A stretch of DNA of 64,000 bases from Durusdinium trenchii (Eukaryota; Sar; Dinophyceae; Suessiales; Symbiodiniaceae). Every line of letters starts with the position of its first letter. Position 1 is the stretch's first letter. The stretch covers positions 1,231,668 to 1,295,667 of the forward strand of contig CAXAMN010005335.1 in assembly GCA_963970005.1 (NCBI GenBank), read 5' to 3'. The translations under genes were made by a program, and so were the position numbers. Shown here piece after piece: positions 36,601 through 45,416 of this stretch. The notes under the pieces were generated by a model that searched no databases, was not told the DNA's origin, and saw only the letters and a list, made by a program, of their open reading frames with translations.

Positions 36601-37860
36601 GGGATAAAGACCGATGTCTATGTAACTCCCCACGAAGAACATCAAGCACTCGGAGAAAGATATTGTGAAGAAAGCAGTGAAGGTGAACGAGTCTTTGACA
36701 AAAAAGTGTTTAAGAAAACTATTGGAAGCAAACAATGAACAAATATTTTATAAAACTCCTTCATTCATTCATAAGGTCAATTATGACCAGATTGTTAATG
36801 AACTATGGGAAACCGATCTTACTAAAGATGACAAAAATAACATAGGAAACATCACAACACCGCACAGAAGAGATGCGGTTTCACACTTTGAGGGAGGCTT
36901 GCCATTACCAGAGAGTTTGGAGGAAGGATGTGCCAAACAACAAGAAATAGAAAAAGAAGAAAAAACAAACATGCAATACCTAATACATCTTAAACACCAC
37001 CAATAGAAATGAATTAGTCAATTAAGTCAATTGGCTTAGATATATAAAAGAGGTGCTTATTCAATATCATAACTTTTCAATGTATGAAGCATAATTAATT
37101 GTCAGAAAACTATATTAAGGTCTATTCAGTGGAGAGTGATGCCTTCACGATCCTTGAAGCCGATTTGACTAGAGTGATGGGCAAACCATAATCATTTTAT
37201 AAAATCATATCAGACTGGAATATTGAACTTTGAAGAAGGCATAGGCAAGTGGAGACTGACAAACAAATCAATCAATTTTCCAACCAATAAGTACATTTTT
37301 AGATATAATGACTTAAGTGAAATTCCAAAACTACAAAATGAACAAATAGAGGTGGTGGATGAATGGGACACCCCCGCCCGGAATATGTAAGCAAATTGAA
37401 AAACAACACCCATGCCCATGCATGATCAGAGCAAAATTTGCTGGATCGGGCAAGAGTTACATAGGTCAGTATTTTAAAAGGGTGCATAAACAAATGTTGT
37501 TTGTAGTGCCTCATAACCGGTTAAGTCAAGACATAGAAGGTGACGCAACAACCTACAACATACGTCTTTTTAAAATTCCAGTTCATAAGGGGGATGAACT
37601 ACCAGAGTTTGATCATAGCAATTTTGATGTCATCTTCTTTGATGAAATCCATATGACCTATCTTTGAGTGTTAAAACTTTACTGAAAAACCCAAGGACAA
37701 TAAAATCATCATAGGCGCCGGTGATACAACACAGTTAGAACCAATTAATGGTTTAACTAACACCCAGTCAAAGACCACAACATGGTCAAAATTATGCCGT
37801 TCAATTTGTTCTCTGAAATCAGTGAAGTTGTCCAAAAGGTTCATTTGATATCTGAAATAT
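36601..37860 (+). pseudogene. Decayed DNA polymerase B C-terminus fused to helicase, mobile-element or virus-like
   Basis: This AT-rich plus-strand stretch reads as consecutive protein-like blocks separated by stops and frameshifts. 36665-37003 contains YKTPSFIHKVNYDQIVNELW and a K/D-rich continuation. Near 37117-37150, VYSVESDAFTI resembles the polymerase motif C region of protein-primed PolB. Near 37230-37285, FEEGIGKWRLTNKSINFP follows. At 37359-37667 lies a P-loop helicase domain, and then GAGDTTQLEPIN near 37714-37749. From memory, this order matches PolB-helicase fusions in polinton-like and related dsDNA mobile elements. The copy is broken by at least four frame changes and cannot encode an active protein. 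Its AT-rich composition contrasts with both flanks. Confidence 0.6.
37359..37667 (+). pseudogene. SF1-type helicase segment within the fossil
   Basis: The longest intact block (102 codons) carries a Walker A motif (AGSGKS, residues about 29-34), a VVPHNRL motif typical of SF1 helicase motif Ia, and a Walker B motif (FDVIFFDEIH) near the C-terminus before a stop. Downstream GAGDTTQLEP (motif III-like) is in another frame. SF1 helicase membership is well supported; the parent element type is inferred. Confidence 0.7.
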
Positions 37861-37915
37861 CACTCAAACAGGCATGCGACAGGCAAAAATGGTAGATTTT
37901 TTTGGGGGGGGTAGC

Positions 37916-37968
37916 ATATATAAGAAAGTTCCAGAAAAGTTAGTCTTTTCAGCTTTTGGTTCTTTGAG
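37916..37968 (+). repeat. Left terminal inverted repeat
   Basis: Reading inward (rightward) it begins ATATATAAGAAAGTTCCAG and includes the core AAAAGTTAGTCTTTTCAG and TTTTGGTTC. It matches the inward reading of the right end at 46 of 53 positions. A run of eight G lies just outside it. Confidence 0.85.
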
Positions 37969-38025
37969 TTTTGGGGTTACCCACGAAGAATAATATAAGA
38001 CTAAACCTTTCTGGAACTTTCTTAT
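37920..38025. repeat. Inverted copy of the TIR forming a subterminal hairpin
   Basis: The left TIR is followed about 45 bp later by its own inverted copy at 37995-38025 (reverse complement ATAAGAAAGTTCCAGAAAGG). The arms pair over about 29 bp with one indel. It is either a MITE-like derivative nested at the end or a structural part of the left terminus. Confidence 0.8.
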
Positions 38026-38070
38026 GGTTTCACACTCAACTCATCTCAGCTTTTCTCCGCAGGTGCCACC

Positions 38071-38486
38071 TCATGCGTCTTCATCTACAAAGCCCAATTG
38101 TTCCGCCTGGACTTTCGAAAAACAGTAGCGTCCATCAATATGGGCCCACTTCCAATATCGACGGCCTTTGGCCGTCTCGTACTGCATCAACGTCCACCCA
38201 TTCTTTTTGCTGATTGTTTTGACAACCTTTCCGCCCTTGGCCCCTGACCCATCAGCTTGTTTCTTTGGGGTACCCATCGATGGCTTGCTCGATGGCTTCT
38301 TGAATACTGGTTTCTTTCCTAAAACTTGTTCTTCGTGTTCACTCACTTCCTTTGTCTCTTCCTCTGGTGCCAGAGGAAGCTTAGGCTCAGGTTTCACTTC
38401 ACGCTGAGGCGGCGTAGTTCTGGAGGTCTCTACTTCTGCTGCAGGTCGTTTGAGTGGAGAATGAGCTGCTGGACGTTTCAGATGAC
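38071..38486 (-). CDS. Terminal exon: KRPAA linker with MBD-like C-terminus
   Basis: The exon starts after a CAACTTAG|GT acceptor and runs to a stop at 38071. The N-terminal part has two KRPAA repeats and an acidic/proline-rich linker typical of disordered nuclear proteins in dinoflagellates. The last 40 residues (NGWTLMQYETAKGRRYWKW, then HIDGRYCFSKVQAEQLGF) have the spacing of a small beta-rich DNA-binding fold: GW near the start, a YW pair, DG-turn, then SK. That recalls the methyl-CpG-binding (MBD/TAM) layout. The resemblance is weak and by eye. It is the last coding exon before the left TIR. Confidence 0.6.
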
Positions 38487-38692
38487 CTAAGTTGAAGCCC
38501 AACACCATCTAGGAAATGCCCCGAGTGCTGATATCGTTTGATGGAAAATACGACCATCATCTTCTCCGTCACCATCATCATCAGTTCTTAAACTCATCTT
38601 TCATAGAATAAAAACTATGAAAACATCATCGATTATCATCATCATTAGATAGCCTATACCCTGTTACTCAATCATCATCATCAAGAAAAGGT

Positions 38693-39034
38693 TCAATAGA
38701 AAGTTAAAACAAAGGGACTCGAGGCTGTTGTTCTGCCCCTTGCTCTGCCCCTTCCCCTGCCTCTGCCGCCTCTGCCCACTGGCCTTTCCTGTGGCTCCTC
38801 TTTCTTTGGCGACGGCGTAGGCCTCGAAGGTGTTTGTGTAATAATACCTTGGCCTTGGCTGTCATTTTGCTGGCTGGATGCAGCTCCACCAGGGCTTCCG
38901 GCAGGCCCCGGTCGTGGTTCCTGTTGAGTCCGATAGCTTGCCATAATCCTGCCAGCTATGTCAAGTCCATGGGCATCATTCATGGCACCCGAAAAAAAGT
39001 GCCGAAGGCACCTACGAATTGCTTGATCCGAAGC
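38693..39034 (-). CDS. RGG-box exon
   Basis: After a TTTGCAACAG acceptor the frame reads SDQAIRRCLRHFFSGAMNDA. A glycine/proline/glutamine-rich linker follows, then an RGG-type tail (GRGGRGRGRGRARGR), with a stop at 38693. RGG boxes bind RNA or nucleic acid. It may be an internal exon joined to 38071-38486 through a donor before the stop, or the end of a gene. It lies within the transposon on the same strand as all its genes. Confidence 0.5.
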   Translation of the reverse strand, partial: ASDQAIRRCLRHFFSGAMNDAHGLDIAGRIMASYRTQQEPRPGPAGSPGGAASSQQNDSQGQGIITQTPSRPTPSPKKEEPQERPVGRGGRGRGRGRARGRTTASSPFVLTFY

Positions 39035-39414
39035 CTGTTGCAAAGCAATTCAGGGATTCAACAGTTGTGAAATACTAGGCTAGGTCATCCACAAGACAAT
39101 ACATCATTCATCTTCAATGATTCCATCTCTAGTTACTGCATTCATTCATAAACAACTGAATGACAAGTTGTGGAGAAAAAGCAGCAAAGCAGATCCAGGT
39201 GAAATACTTAATATTGAGGCTACTCAAATTGATACCGTTTAGTATGACACTGTTTAGTAAGGAAAAAATAGAATCGGTCTAATACCGTGATGCTGTTTGT
39301 GAACTTTCCCAATTCTTGTTGAGAGCAAAGCTGTATCACATGCTCCGGTCGTTTTTTGCATCTCGGAATCTCCAGAAGATTTGAGAGACCCAAAGCCACA
39401 GGTGAAGACTCCTT

Positions 39415-40122
39415 TCAAGTCAACGGGGCATTCCCCTGCCCAGGCATAATAGTCCTAGCTACGGTTTGCACATCATCCAGCAAACTAAAGCAAATCTGGA
39501 ATCGGCCCAGCAATTGTGGAGTCAATTCCGCGAGTGCACATAGGGATTCAAGTTGCCCCAAAGCCAAGCCCACCTCCCTCAGAATAAGCTCTTTCATTTC
39601 TGGGGTCGTGAGAAAAGCGCTCAGCTTGATGCGCAAAGGAGTCGATGCCTGTGGTTTTGGAACTGGGCAAACTTCCGAGTCTTCCACCCAGCAACTCAAT
39701 CGAAAGCTGGAGCACTCCAGAACCCCTTCCCCGTCGAGCTGGCATTTGAATGTCATGCAGGAGAATACCGTCAAAATTTGGATGGTTTCCATCACCACCT
39801 CGAGATGTAGGGGGCTGTCAGCCCAAACAACTGCCAGCTTCATCAAGAGCTCCCGGATATTTTCGTTCTGGAAGTTGCTCATGTTAGCTAGTTCGCCGAT
39901 GCCGTAGACACCCAAGAGGCTCTTCCACATGGTGAAAACATCCTCATAGGTGACCCTATTGAGCTCTGTGGGACGAATGTGCTTTGCCTGCTGTGCCATG
40001 GCATGAAAGAAACAATTTTCTGGGGGCTGGGAACCAGAGTTGCTAAAGGAATTTAGGAGCATTGTGTTCCAATGAACAGACTGAGGCCAGAGGCCGACTT
40101 TCACAAGTCTCCAACACCCCAA
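39415..40122 (-). CDS. Large exon of unknown function
   Basis: A 235-codon minus-strand open frame with convincing protein texture, such as TELNRVTYEDVFTMWKSLLG and LILREVGLALGQLESLCALA. It is mostly helical with no recognised catalytic motif. No ATG starts it, so the 5' end is probably a splice acceptor near 40100. The 3' end near 39415 may be a stop or an unseen donor. Neighbouring exons at 38693 and 40654 run in the same direction. Function unknown. Confidence 0.6.
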   Translation of the reverse strand: MGCWRLVKVGLWPQSVHWNTMLLNSFSNSGSQPPENCFFHAMAQQAKHIRPTELNRVTYEDVFTMWKSLLGVYGIGELANMSNFQNENIRELLMKLAVVWADSPLHLEVVMETIQILTVFSCMTFKCQLDGEGVLECSSFRLSCWVEDSEVCPVPKPQASTPLRIKLSAFLTTPEMKELILREVGLALGQLESLCALAELTPQLLGRFQICFSLLDDVQTVARTIMPGQGNAPLT

Positions 40123-40653
40123 AATATGTCGAGACTCAGTGTGTGTTTTCCATAATGAAACGAAGCAGCTTCCTCAGACTCAGTGCGGGCTAAGCGTATT
40201 TTTCCTGCAGACCTACGAATGCCGGCTCAGATCCATGACTGATGCCAAACTCAGTCAAAGCTAACTGAGACCTGCTGCTTGGTCGTCGATCTAGCTGAAT
40301 GCCGTTCACCGTTGCTGTGCGACCCCAAAACACTAAGTATGAAGTTTGTCGATTTGGTGGGAACTATAAATGGTCCATGTAACTGGGAACATGTTGTTCA
40401 ACGGTGTTTCAGGCTTCCCCAAACTAGCTTGTTGTATTAGATCCGTCTCGATCTGGCCCCGGTTCATCATCCAAAATTGACCCTGAGGGCATCGAGAGAC
40501 TGGCTGCAAAGAAACAGACAATGACAACAGGTGGATTGTTTGATACCTTTTGGATTACAAACAGTTATTCCTTTTTAAGATTCAATTCTCATCAGGTCAA
40601 AACACCATGCAACAACTCCCGAATCACAGGATAGGCTGCAGCCAATATAGTCT

Positions 40654-41324
40654 CTATGCGAGCTTCAAAGGTTTATCCTTCTGAAGCGTAAGAGAACGTG
40701 ATGTGATCATGTAGGGCCGCTGGATCTTGAAATTTTGGCCCACACGTTCGAACCTGTACCGGAAAACGGTGACAGCCGACTCCTTGGGAAGGGTATGGCC
40801 GACACACTTTGAAAAGAAGTTCTTTGCGGTGATGCGTTCCTCCACCTTACCTTGCGCACCAAATGCTCGGGGATCCCGTAGGCAACGGAAAACCATGGCA
40901 CTCTTCACCTTGATCTCAAAGCCATCCTCACCGGCCTCGACTGCAGCCTTCCGGTCGATCTGCAGGAACGAAAAGCGGTGTTCGGTAATGTTTTTCTGGC
41001 TTTCTGCTCTCAACAGTAGCTGGTATAGAGTCAGAGTTGAGAAACCTTGTGCTTCTGTTGAGAAGGAGCTTTCATCGATCTGTACAAGAGCGCGATCGTC
41101 CTTGCACACAAAGGGAACGCCCCCTTCAGAACACTCACCCTCTGGCATCCATTGGCCGGTTCCGTATCCGCCCAAGACAGAGTACTTGCTGAGTGTCTTT
41201 TGTTGGCTACTGACCAGCCACACCGATTTGTCAGCTCCAAGAATGAGTTCTACATGACTACACTCGCTGGGCACCCTCAGCTCAATTCCGATGGTTTCCT
41301 GCAGCTTGGCCACGGATTCCAGTT
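40654..41324 (-). CDS. Exon of unknown function, conserved-looking
   Basis: This exon follows a 44-nt intron (41325-41368) and runs 223 codons to a TAG. It contains ELRVPSECSHVELILGADKS, GTGQWMPEGECSEGG and VTVFRYRFERVGQNF, a mixed alpha/beta texture. Joining with the 41369-41490 exon is in phase 1 at both sides. No family recognised. The stop may be the end of this gene; the next exon downstream, at 39415-40122, would then belong to another gene. Confidence 0.65.
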
Positions 41325-41368
41325 CTGTAGTCGGGGTGGTCGGAGGATTTCCGGCTTCTCCCCCTCAC
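41325..41368 (-). other. 44-nt intron
   Basis: The donor GTGAGG and acceptor CTACAG flank 44 nt whose removal joins two open frames in matching phase 1 (SASG to ELESVAKLQ). Without splicing the upstream frame stops soon after. Confidence 0.6.
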
Positions 41369-41490
41369 CCGAAGCACTTGGCTCCTCAGGAGCAGCAGCG
41401 ACTGCCACAGACTGACCCACCAAATCAAGGTGCCGATGCCGGAGGGCCTCATACTCGGTCAAGATGCCTCCTGTTTGTGAAGCCCAGAAC
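41369..41490 (-). CDS. Exon joined by a tiny intron to 40654-41324
   Basis: After a TTGCCAG|G acceptor the frame reads FWASQTGGILTEYEALRHRH then an alanine/proline/glutamate linker, ending at G|GTGAGG. Phase 2 in, phase 1 out, matching the next exon. Confidence 0.6.
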
Positions 41491-41670
41491 CTGGCAAGCA
41501 ATGATTCAAGACAATCAGTCATTTAAATTCAACTTTAGGTATTGATGGGGTTGAACAACAAACGCAGGCGAAGCTAATGATATTGACAGGCTGGTTGGAA
41601 CAAAGAAATCATCATACTTTCTTGGTTGAAGTTGAAGCCCCCTTGTCAAATATGTTTGAATCTATAAAGT

Positions 41671-42036
41671 TCAAGGTGGAATTGGTAACCATGGTCCCCA
41701 AGCAATCATGACAAGGAACTTGTGCTCGTCAGACTTTATCAGCATCCGGTCATTGACCCTCTCCAGAACTTCGAATTTCAAGGAGTCCAGATTTCCCAAT
41801 GATGCTTGGGCCCCTGGAATGCTATCGATTTCGGACTGGCTCAATTCTGGCACCTCCAAGCTGAAGCGCTGTCCACCATGCTCGAATTTCCGGCCAATCC
41901 ATGAATCTGTCACTTCACGCGCGAGTCTGGCCTGACCGAAGGTGTCCTTCATGATCCATTGGACAGACTGGTAAAAGAGCATGTCCGTTTTGAAGCCACC
42001 TTTGAACTCTTTGTTGGCCAACCGCATTTGAAAAAC
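41671..42036 (-). CDS. Exon of unknown function
   Basis: After a CCACTTAG|GTT acceptor it reads FKTDMLFYQSVQWIMKDTFG and LEVPELSQSEIDSIPGAQAS, then VLERVNDRMLIKSDEHKF. The last block looks like a compact beta-strand domain. The 3' donor is uncertain. It is probably the first placed exon of the gene ending at 40654. No family recognised. Confidence 0.5.
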   Translation of the reverse strand, partial: VFQMRLANKEFKGGFKTDMLFYQSVQWIMKDTFGQARLAREVTDSWIGRKFEHGGQRFSLEVPELSQSEIDSIPGAQASLGNLDSLKFEVLERVNDRMLIKSDEHKFLVMIAWGPWLPIPP

Positions 42037-42383
42037 CTAAGTGGCTTGGGCAGGTTGAGAGGTGCTGCGCAAATTTTCAGCCCTCCAAATCTTACACATG
42101 TTGTTTATGCTCCAATAGAAATAGATGGGAGGTGGTTGAAGTAACAACCAAAATCGGTGGACCATGGTTGAAGTTGTGCTTCCTACCACTACCAAAAGCC
42201 CCTTACAATAAGAAATGACCTTCTGAGGCTGGGCAACCTTTTTTGGTTATAGTGGACATTGTGACCCAGTGTAAGTAACATTGTCCTGCCAAATGATTTT
42301 CCCCCAACTTTGCCAAAGGTCTCTATCATCTAATCTACTTTAATTAGGGATCGACGGAAGCTACAGGCTTGAACTCTTCAAAT

Positions 42384-42722
42384 TCAGCCGCCAATGCGCT
42401 TCATTTGTGAAGCATTGGCCGCAACAACATAAAGAAAGTAAGGTGGGATATGTCTAGGAAAGCCTGCCTTTGTGCGCATTCCTTCTCCACCCTTTGCGAT
42501 GTTGCGACATGGGCCAGGTTCTGTGTCTAAATACGCAGAAATCAGGCAAGCCTCTAGTGTCTCAATTTGTGCAAGCGAATTACTTGCGTGAATGCAACAC
42601 ATCTCACTAAAGTTGGCCTCCCTGTAGTATTGCACACGAACTTCCAAGCAGTGTGTGATGCCAATCTTGAACACGGCCAGTTGTGTTCCTCCGTGCTTTT
42701 CTCGAACTCGTTGAATTTGGTC
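42384..42722 (-). CDS. Terminal exon with GIY-YIG-like nuclease domain
   Basis: A phase 0 exon after a CGAACAG|GAC acceptor, 113 codons including the stop. It reads FKIGITHCLEVRVQYYREAN, then an E-containing helix (IETLEACLISAY), then NIAKGGEGMR and a PPYFLYVV strand. The order K-I-G-I-T, R, Y, conserved Glu in a helix, then N..GGEG is that of GIY-YIG-like proteins abundant in dinoflagellates. The first strand has KIG rather than a canonical GIY, so catalytic competence is uncertain. Such nucleases cut DNA in repair, homing or restriction. Here it ends the second unknown protein of the transposon. Confidence 0.65.
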   Translation of the reverse strand, partial: DQIQRVREKHGGTQLAVFKIGITHCLEVRVQYYREANFSEMCCIHASNSLAQIETLEACLISAYLDTEPGPCRNIAKGGEGMRTKAGFPRHIPPYFLYVVAANASQMKRIGG

Positions 42723-42949
42723 CTGTTCGATTTGTCAATGTTTGTGTTTAGGGTTCTTGTTTAGTTTCAAGGGTTTTGTCATGTAGTGTTTTACTTTCTG
42801 CACACCGTATTCACACATGGTAGTTAGTGCACCAGTTAAAGAACATTATTGGCTTAACGGGCTTTGCTCTATTTTGTCAACGGACCAGTCCTTGCAATGA
42901 TGAACTATGTGGCCAACAGTCAATGACGGTCGCTGTACCCGAATGGTCA

Positions 42950-43075
42950 CTCCGGCGCTCTTTGGCAAATCTTGCCAACCCAGTGGTAGTGCTGAATGTG
43001 GAGATAGCTCAGTATGGTCACTATGAACATGCCCTTCTTGTGGAACTCTTGAAGTCACAGCATTGGATATCCCTA
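42950..43075 (-). CDS. Candidate exon of the GIY-YIG protein
   Basis: A minus-strand frame reading LQEFHKKGMFIVTILSYLHI and HYHWVGKICQRAPE lies between the better exons at 43191 and 42384. It is protein-like but its splice sites are unclear. Confidence 0.35.
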
Positions 43076-43190
43076 GGGGGCTATCCGGCTCATCGTGCCA
43101 TGGCAAAATGCATTTTGCATTGTGGAAGAAACGCTCTGGGCCCGGAAGCATCATGGGGTAGCTCAGAGACTTAAGCCAAAACATTCTACC

Positions 43191-43660
43191 TCATCCACTC
43201 TTTTTGGGGTGTTTACCTTCAGAAGTAACAGCCCAGTGCCAGAAGTAACCCTGCCAAGCAACCGCACAGCCCACATCCTCAATGTACCCTGTGAGGTTCA
43301 AAACGATGCACGGTTTCCCCTTCATGTTCTCGCCATTGATGGTCAGCATGCTTTGCAGTAGCGCCTCCCACCTCCGTGTGCCTTTCTGTGCTTGGCACGC
43401 TTCGTGGCTGGGCCGTTGCCGCTCAGCCTGCTTCAAGTCAGACTCAGTGTCCAAGCTTTCGGGCAGGATCATGTCCTTGGATAGTGGCAACAGGATGTCA
43501 TCATCAAATTGAAGTGGCCGGCCACATAGACCCAGCTCAGAGCTGGTGGTGAAGACATTCTCAGCCATGCTGTCGACATTGCATACCAATCGGCCCAGAT
43601 TGAACCTCCTGAGGGCAAACGTGTTGGCCAATGTTGGGAACCCCATACTTTGAAGAAAAC
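43191..43660 (-). CDS. Exon of unknown function (NLTGYIEDV motif)
   Basis: A long open minus-strand frame with RRFNLGRLVCNVDSMAENVF, ELGLCGRPLQFDDDILLPLS and then CIVLNLTGYIEDVGCAV. The dense conserved-looking motifs suggest a folded domain, alpha/beta in texture. I do not recognise the family. The end near 43191 runs past a likely donor. It is probably part of the protein that ends in the GIY-YIG-like domain. Confidence 0.6.
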
Positions 43661-43836
43661 AATGTTTGGAACCCCAATGCGTTTCCTTCGGTACCTGGTT
43701 GAATTTGGACACCAGCTGCTATACCAACTTGAGGATTTAGTTGGTGTATGTGTCACAACATGTTAGTCAGTATGGTAAGTTGTGGAAGACTGGAACTTGT
43801 TTAAAGCAATCAGTTCAATTAAACTCCAAAGTGGCA

Positions 43837-44199
43837 TCAGTATAAGACGTTGATACCCGGCCTGCGATTTGTCTGTGCCTCCGCCGTCGGGTGGACGTTG
43901 AAAGGACACACCCACCGGCTGTCGCAGCTTTGGCGAAGGGACCATAGGCAAGTTTGAAGCTCAGCTTCCTCATCTGCCAACCCTCTCTTGGATGATTTTT
44001 TTGCCACTTCTGGCAGTTCCATAAGTCCTGCTGACTTGTTGGGCGACAGGTCGTTTGCGAACTGCAAACATGAGCAAAGCTCTGACAGGGTTTCGCTGCT
44101 CTTGGCACCAGGCACATTGAGGTCAACAATGCAAATGCAGTAAAGGTCTTGATCAGCTGTGCATCCACAAGATTGGGCCTCCGAGAGCAATGAACACCC
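43837..44199 (-). CDS. Exon of unknown function
   Basis: After a CTAATTCAG|GGG acceptor the frame reads LLSEAQSCGCTADQDLYCIC and IVDLNVPGAKSSETLSEL, followed by a polar helix. Cysteine spacing (C-G-C...C-I-C) is notable but does not match a zinc finger I know. The 3' donor is unresolved; the last part of this frame may be intronic. Confidence 0.5.
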   Translation of the reverse strand, partial: GCSLLSEAQSCGCTADQDLYCICIVDLNVPGAKSSETLSELCSCLQFANDLSPNKSAGLMELPEVAKKSSKRGLADEEAELQTCLWSLRQSCDSRWVCPFNVHPTAEAQTNRRPGINVLY

Positions 44200-44371
44200 C
44201 TGAATTAGGATACTTGGGATAGAATGATTGGCATCAGTATCAGGGCTAACAGAACTTTTTGATCTTGTGGTCACAGCTGGGAGTAGAGAATGAAGGCAGA
44301 ACAGAAGGTCTAAGTCTAAGTTGTTTTAGTGTCTTGACTCTTCTCAGTTCCAAGCAAAAAGTGAAAGAATA

Positions 44372-45292
44372 TCAAAGTTGAGATAAATTTAAACCAGACT
44401 CCACGAAGGAGCGGAACTCATTGATCTTCTGCTGGGCCAGCTCAGGCTTGCCAACCAAATCGCAGCGGAGATATTTATCCATGTAGGACTTGATGACCTT
44501 TTCTCCAACCTTCGATTGCTCGAGACGCCATGCCACTTGCTTCCGGTGTTTCAATGCTTCCAGCTTCTTAGGAGCTTCCTGGGTCAACTGAAGTTTTTCT
44601 TGGTCACGAAGCAGTGCACTTTTGAAGAAATTCCATCGAGCTTCCCTCACTGCCAAGCGTTCCTTCTCAACCTCCATACTGGCCCCCTCTTCTTGGGCCC
44701 TGATGGCATCAAGTGCTTCTTTTTGAGCTGATGGTAGCATAGAAACACCGAATTGTGATGGCCGGCCATCAATCACTGCCTGCAACTCGTGATCCTTCGA
44801 GTTTCCCGTGCACAGTGCTTTCTGCAGCTCAGTGAAGTTCTTGATGCGGGTGGCACAGAAAGATCTAATCTGGGACCAGACACATAGTAGGTTCCTGAGG
44901 GCTAGAAGGTCTTCTTCCGACATTCGGTATTTTTTTCGATCTGCCGGCTGATCAATGATTGCCGTCGCCCTTTCAAAGGTCAACCGGATCCTGGTGAACA
45001 GAATTCCTTGTGTAAAGGCGTCGAGTGGGAGAGCCCAATTGATGGTCATGGTAGCCTCATGACTAGCTGGTGCCAACTCCGATGTTGTCATAGGGCTCAA
45101 ACCCACTGTAGAGTCCAAGAACAAGAACTTCATGACACTGAGCTGCTCACCAAACGGTCCGAATTGGAATGGCCCGTCCCGCAAAGCGATTTGAACTTGC
45201 TCATGCGCTGCAGTTCCACATAGCTCAAGCCAATGCTTGATAGCGTACTGCTTCTTGGAATCCAACACCAGGGATCCTGCACCAGATTTGTC
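44372..45292 (-). CDS. Large exon with coiled-coil C-terminal half
   Basis: An acceptor CTCTTCCAG|GAC opens a frame of about 307 codons. The first half is mixed (IKHWLELCGTAAHEQVQIAL). The second half is rich in charged helix (EGASMEVEKERLAVREARWN, then KLEALKHRKQVAWRLEQSK) and predicts coiled coil. No catalytic motif seen. A GTGGAG donor in phase 0 could join it to 43837-44199. It is one of the longest clean frames in the element and so very likely coding. Confidence 0.7.
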   Translation of the reverse strand, partial: DKSGAGSLVLDSKKQYAIKHWLELCGTAAHEQVQIALRDGPFQFGPFGEQLSVMKFLFLDSTVGLSPMTTSELAPASHEATMTINWALPLDAFTQGILFTRIRLTFERATAIIDQPADRKKYRMSEEDLLALRNLLCVWSQIRSFCATRIKNFTELQKALCTGNSKDHELQAVIDGRPSQFGVSMLPSAQKEALDAIRAQEEGASMEVEKERLAVREARWNFFKSALLRDQEKLQLTQEAPKKLEALKHRKQVAWRLEQSKVGEKVIKSYMDKYLRCDLVGKPELAQQKINEFRSFVESGLNLSQL

Positions 45293-45416
45293 CTGGAAGA
45301 GCATCAGACATTGACATACATTTTGGTTGGGGTCATGCGCGATTCATGGGAATGATCGATGTTGATTAAAAAACCAAGAGGTTGTTCCACCGATTCAGTA
45401 TTTTGTTGTTTTGAAA

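Noticed and set aside
36601..37860. Interpretation of the polymerase-helicase fossil as cargo of the 17-kb transposon
   Set aside because: It lies outside the left TIR, on the opposite strand, is decayed and AT-rich, whereas the transposon genes are largely intact.
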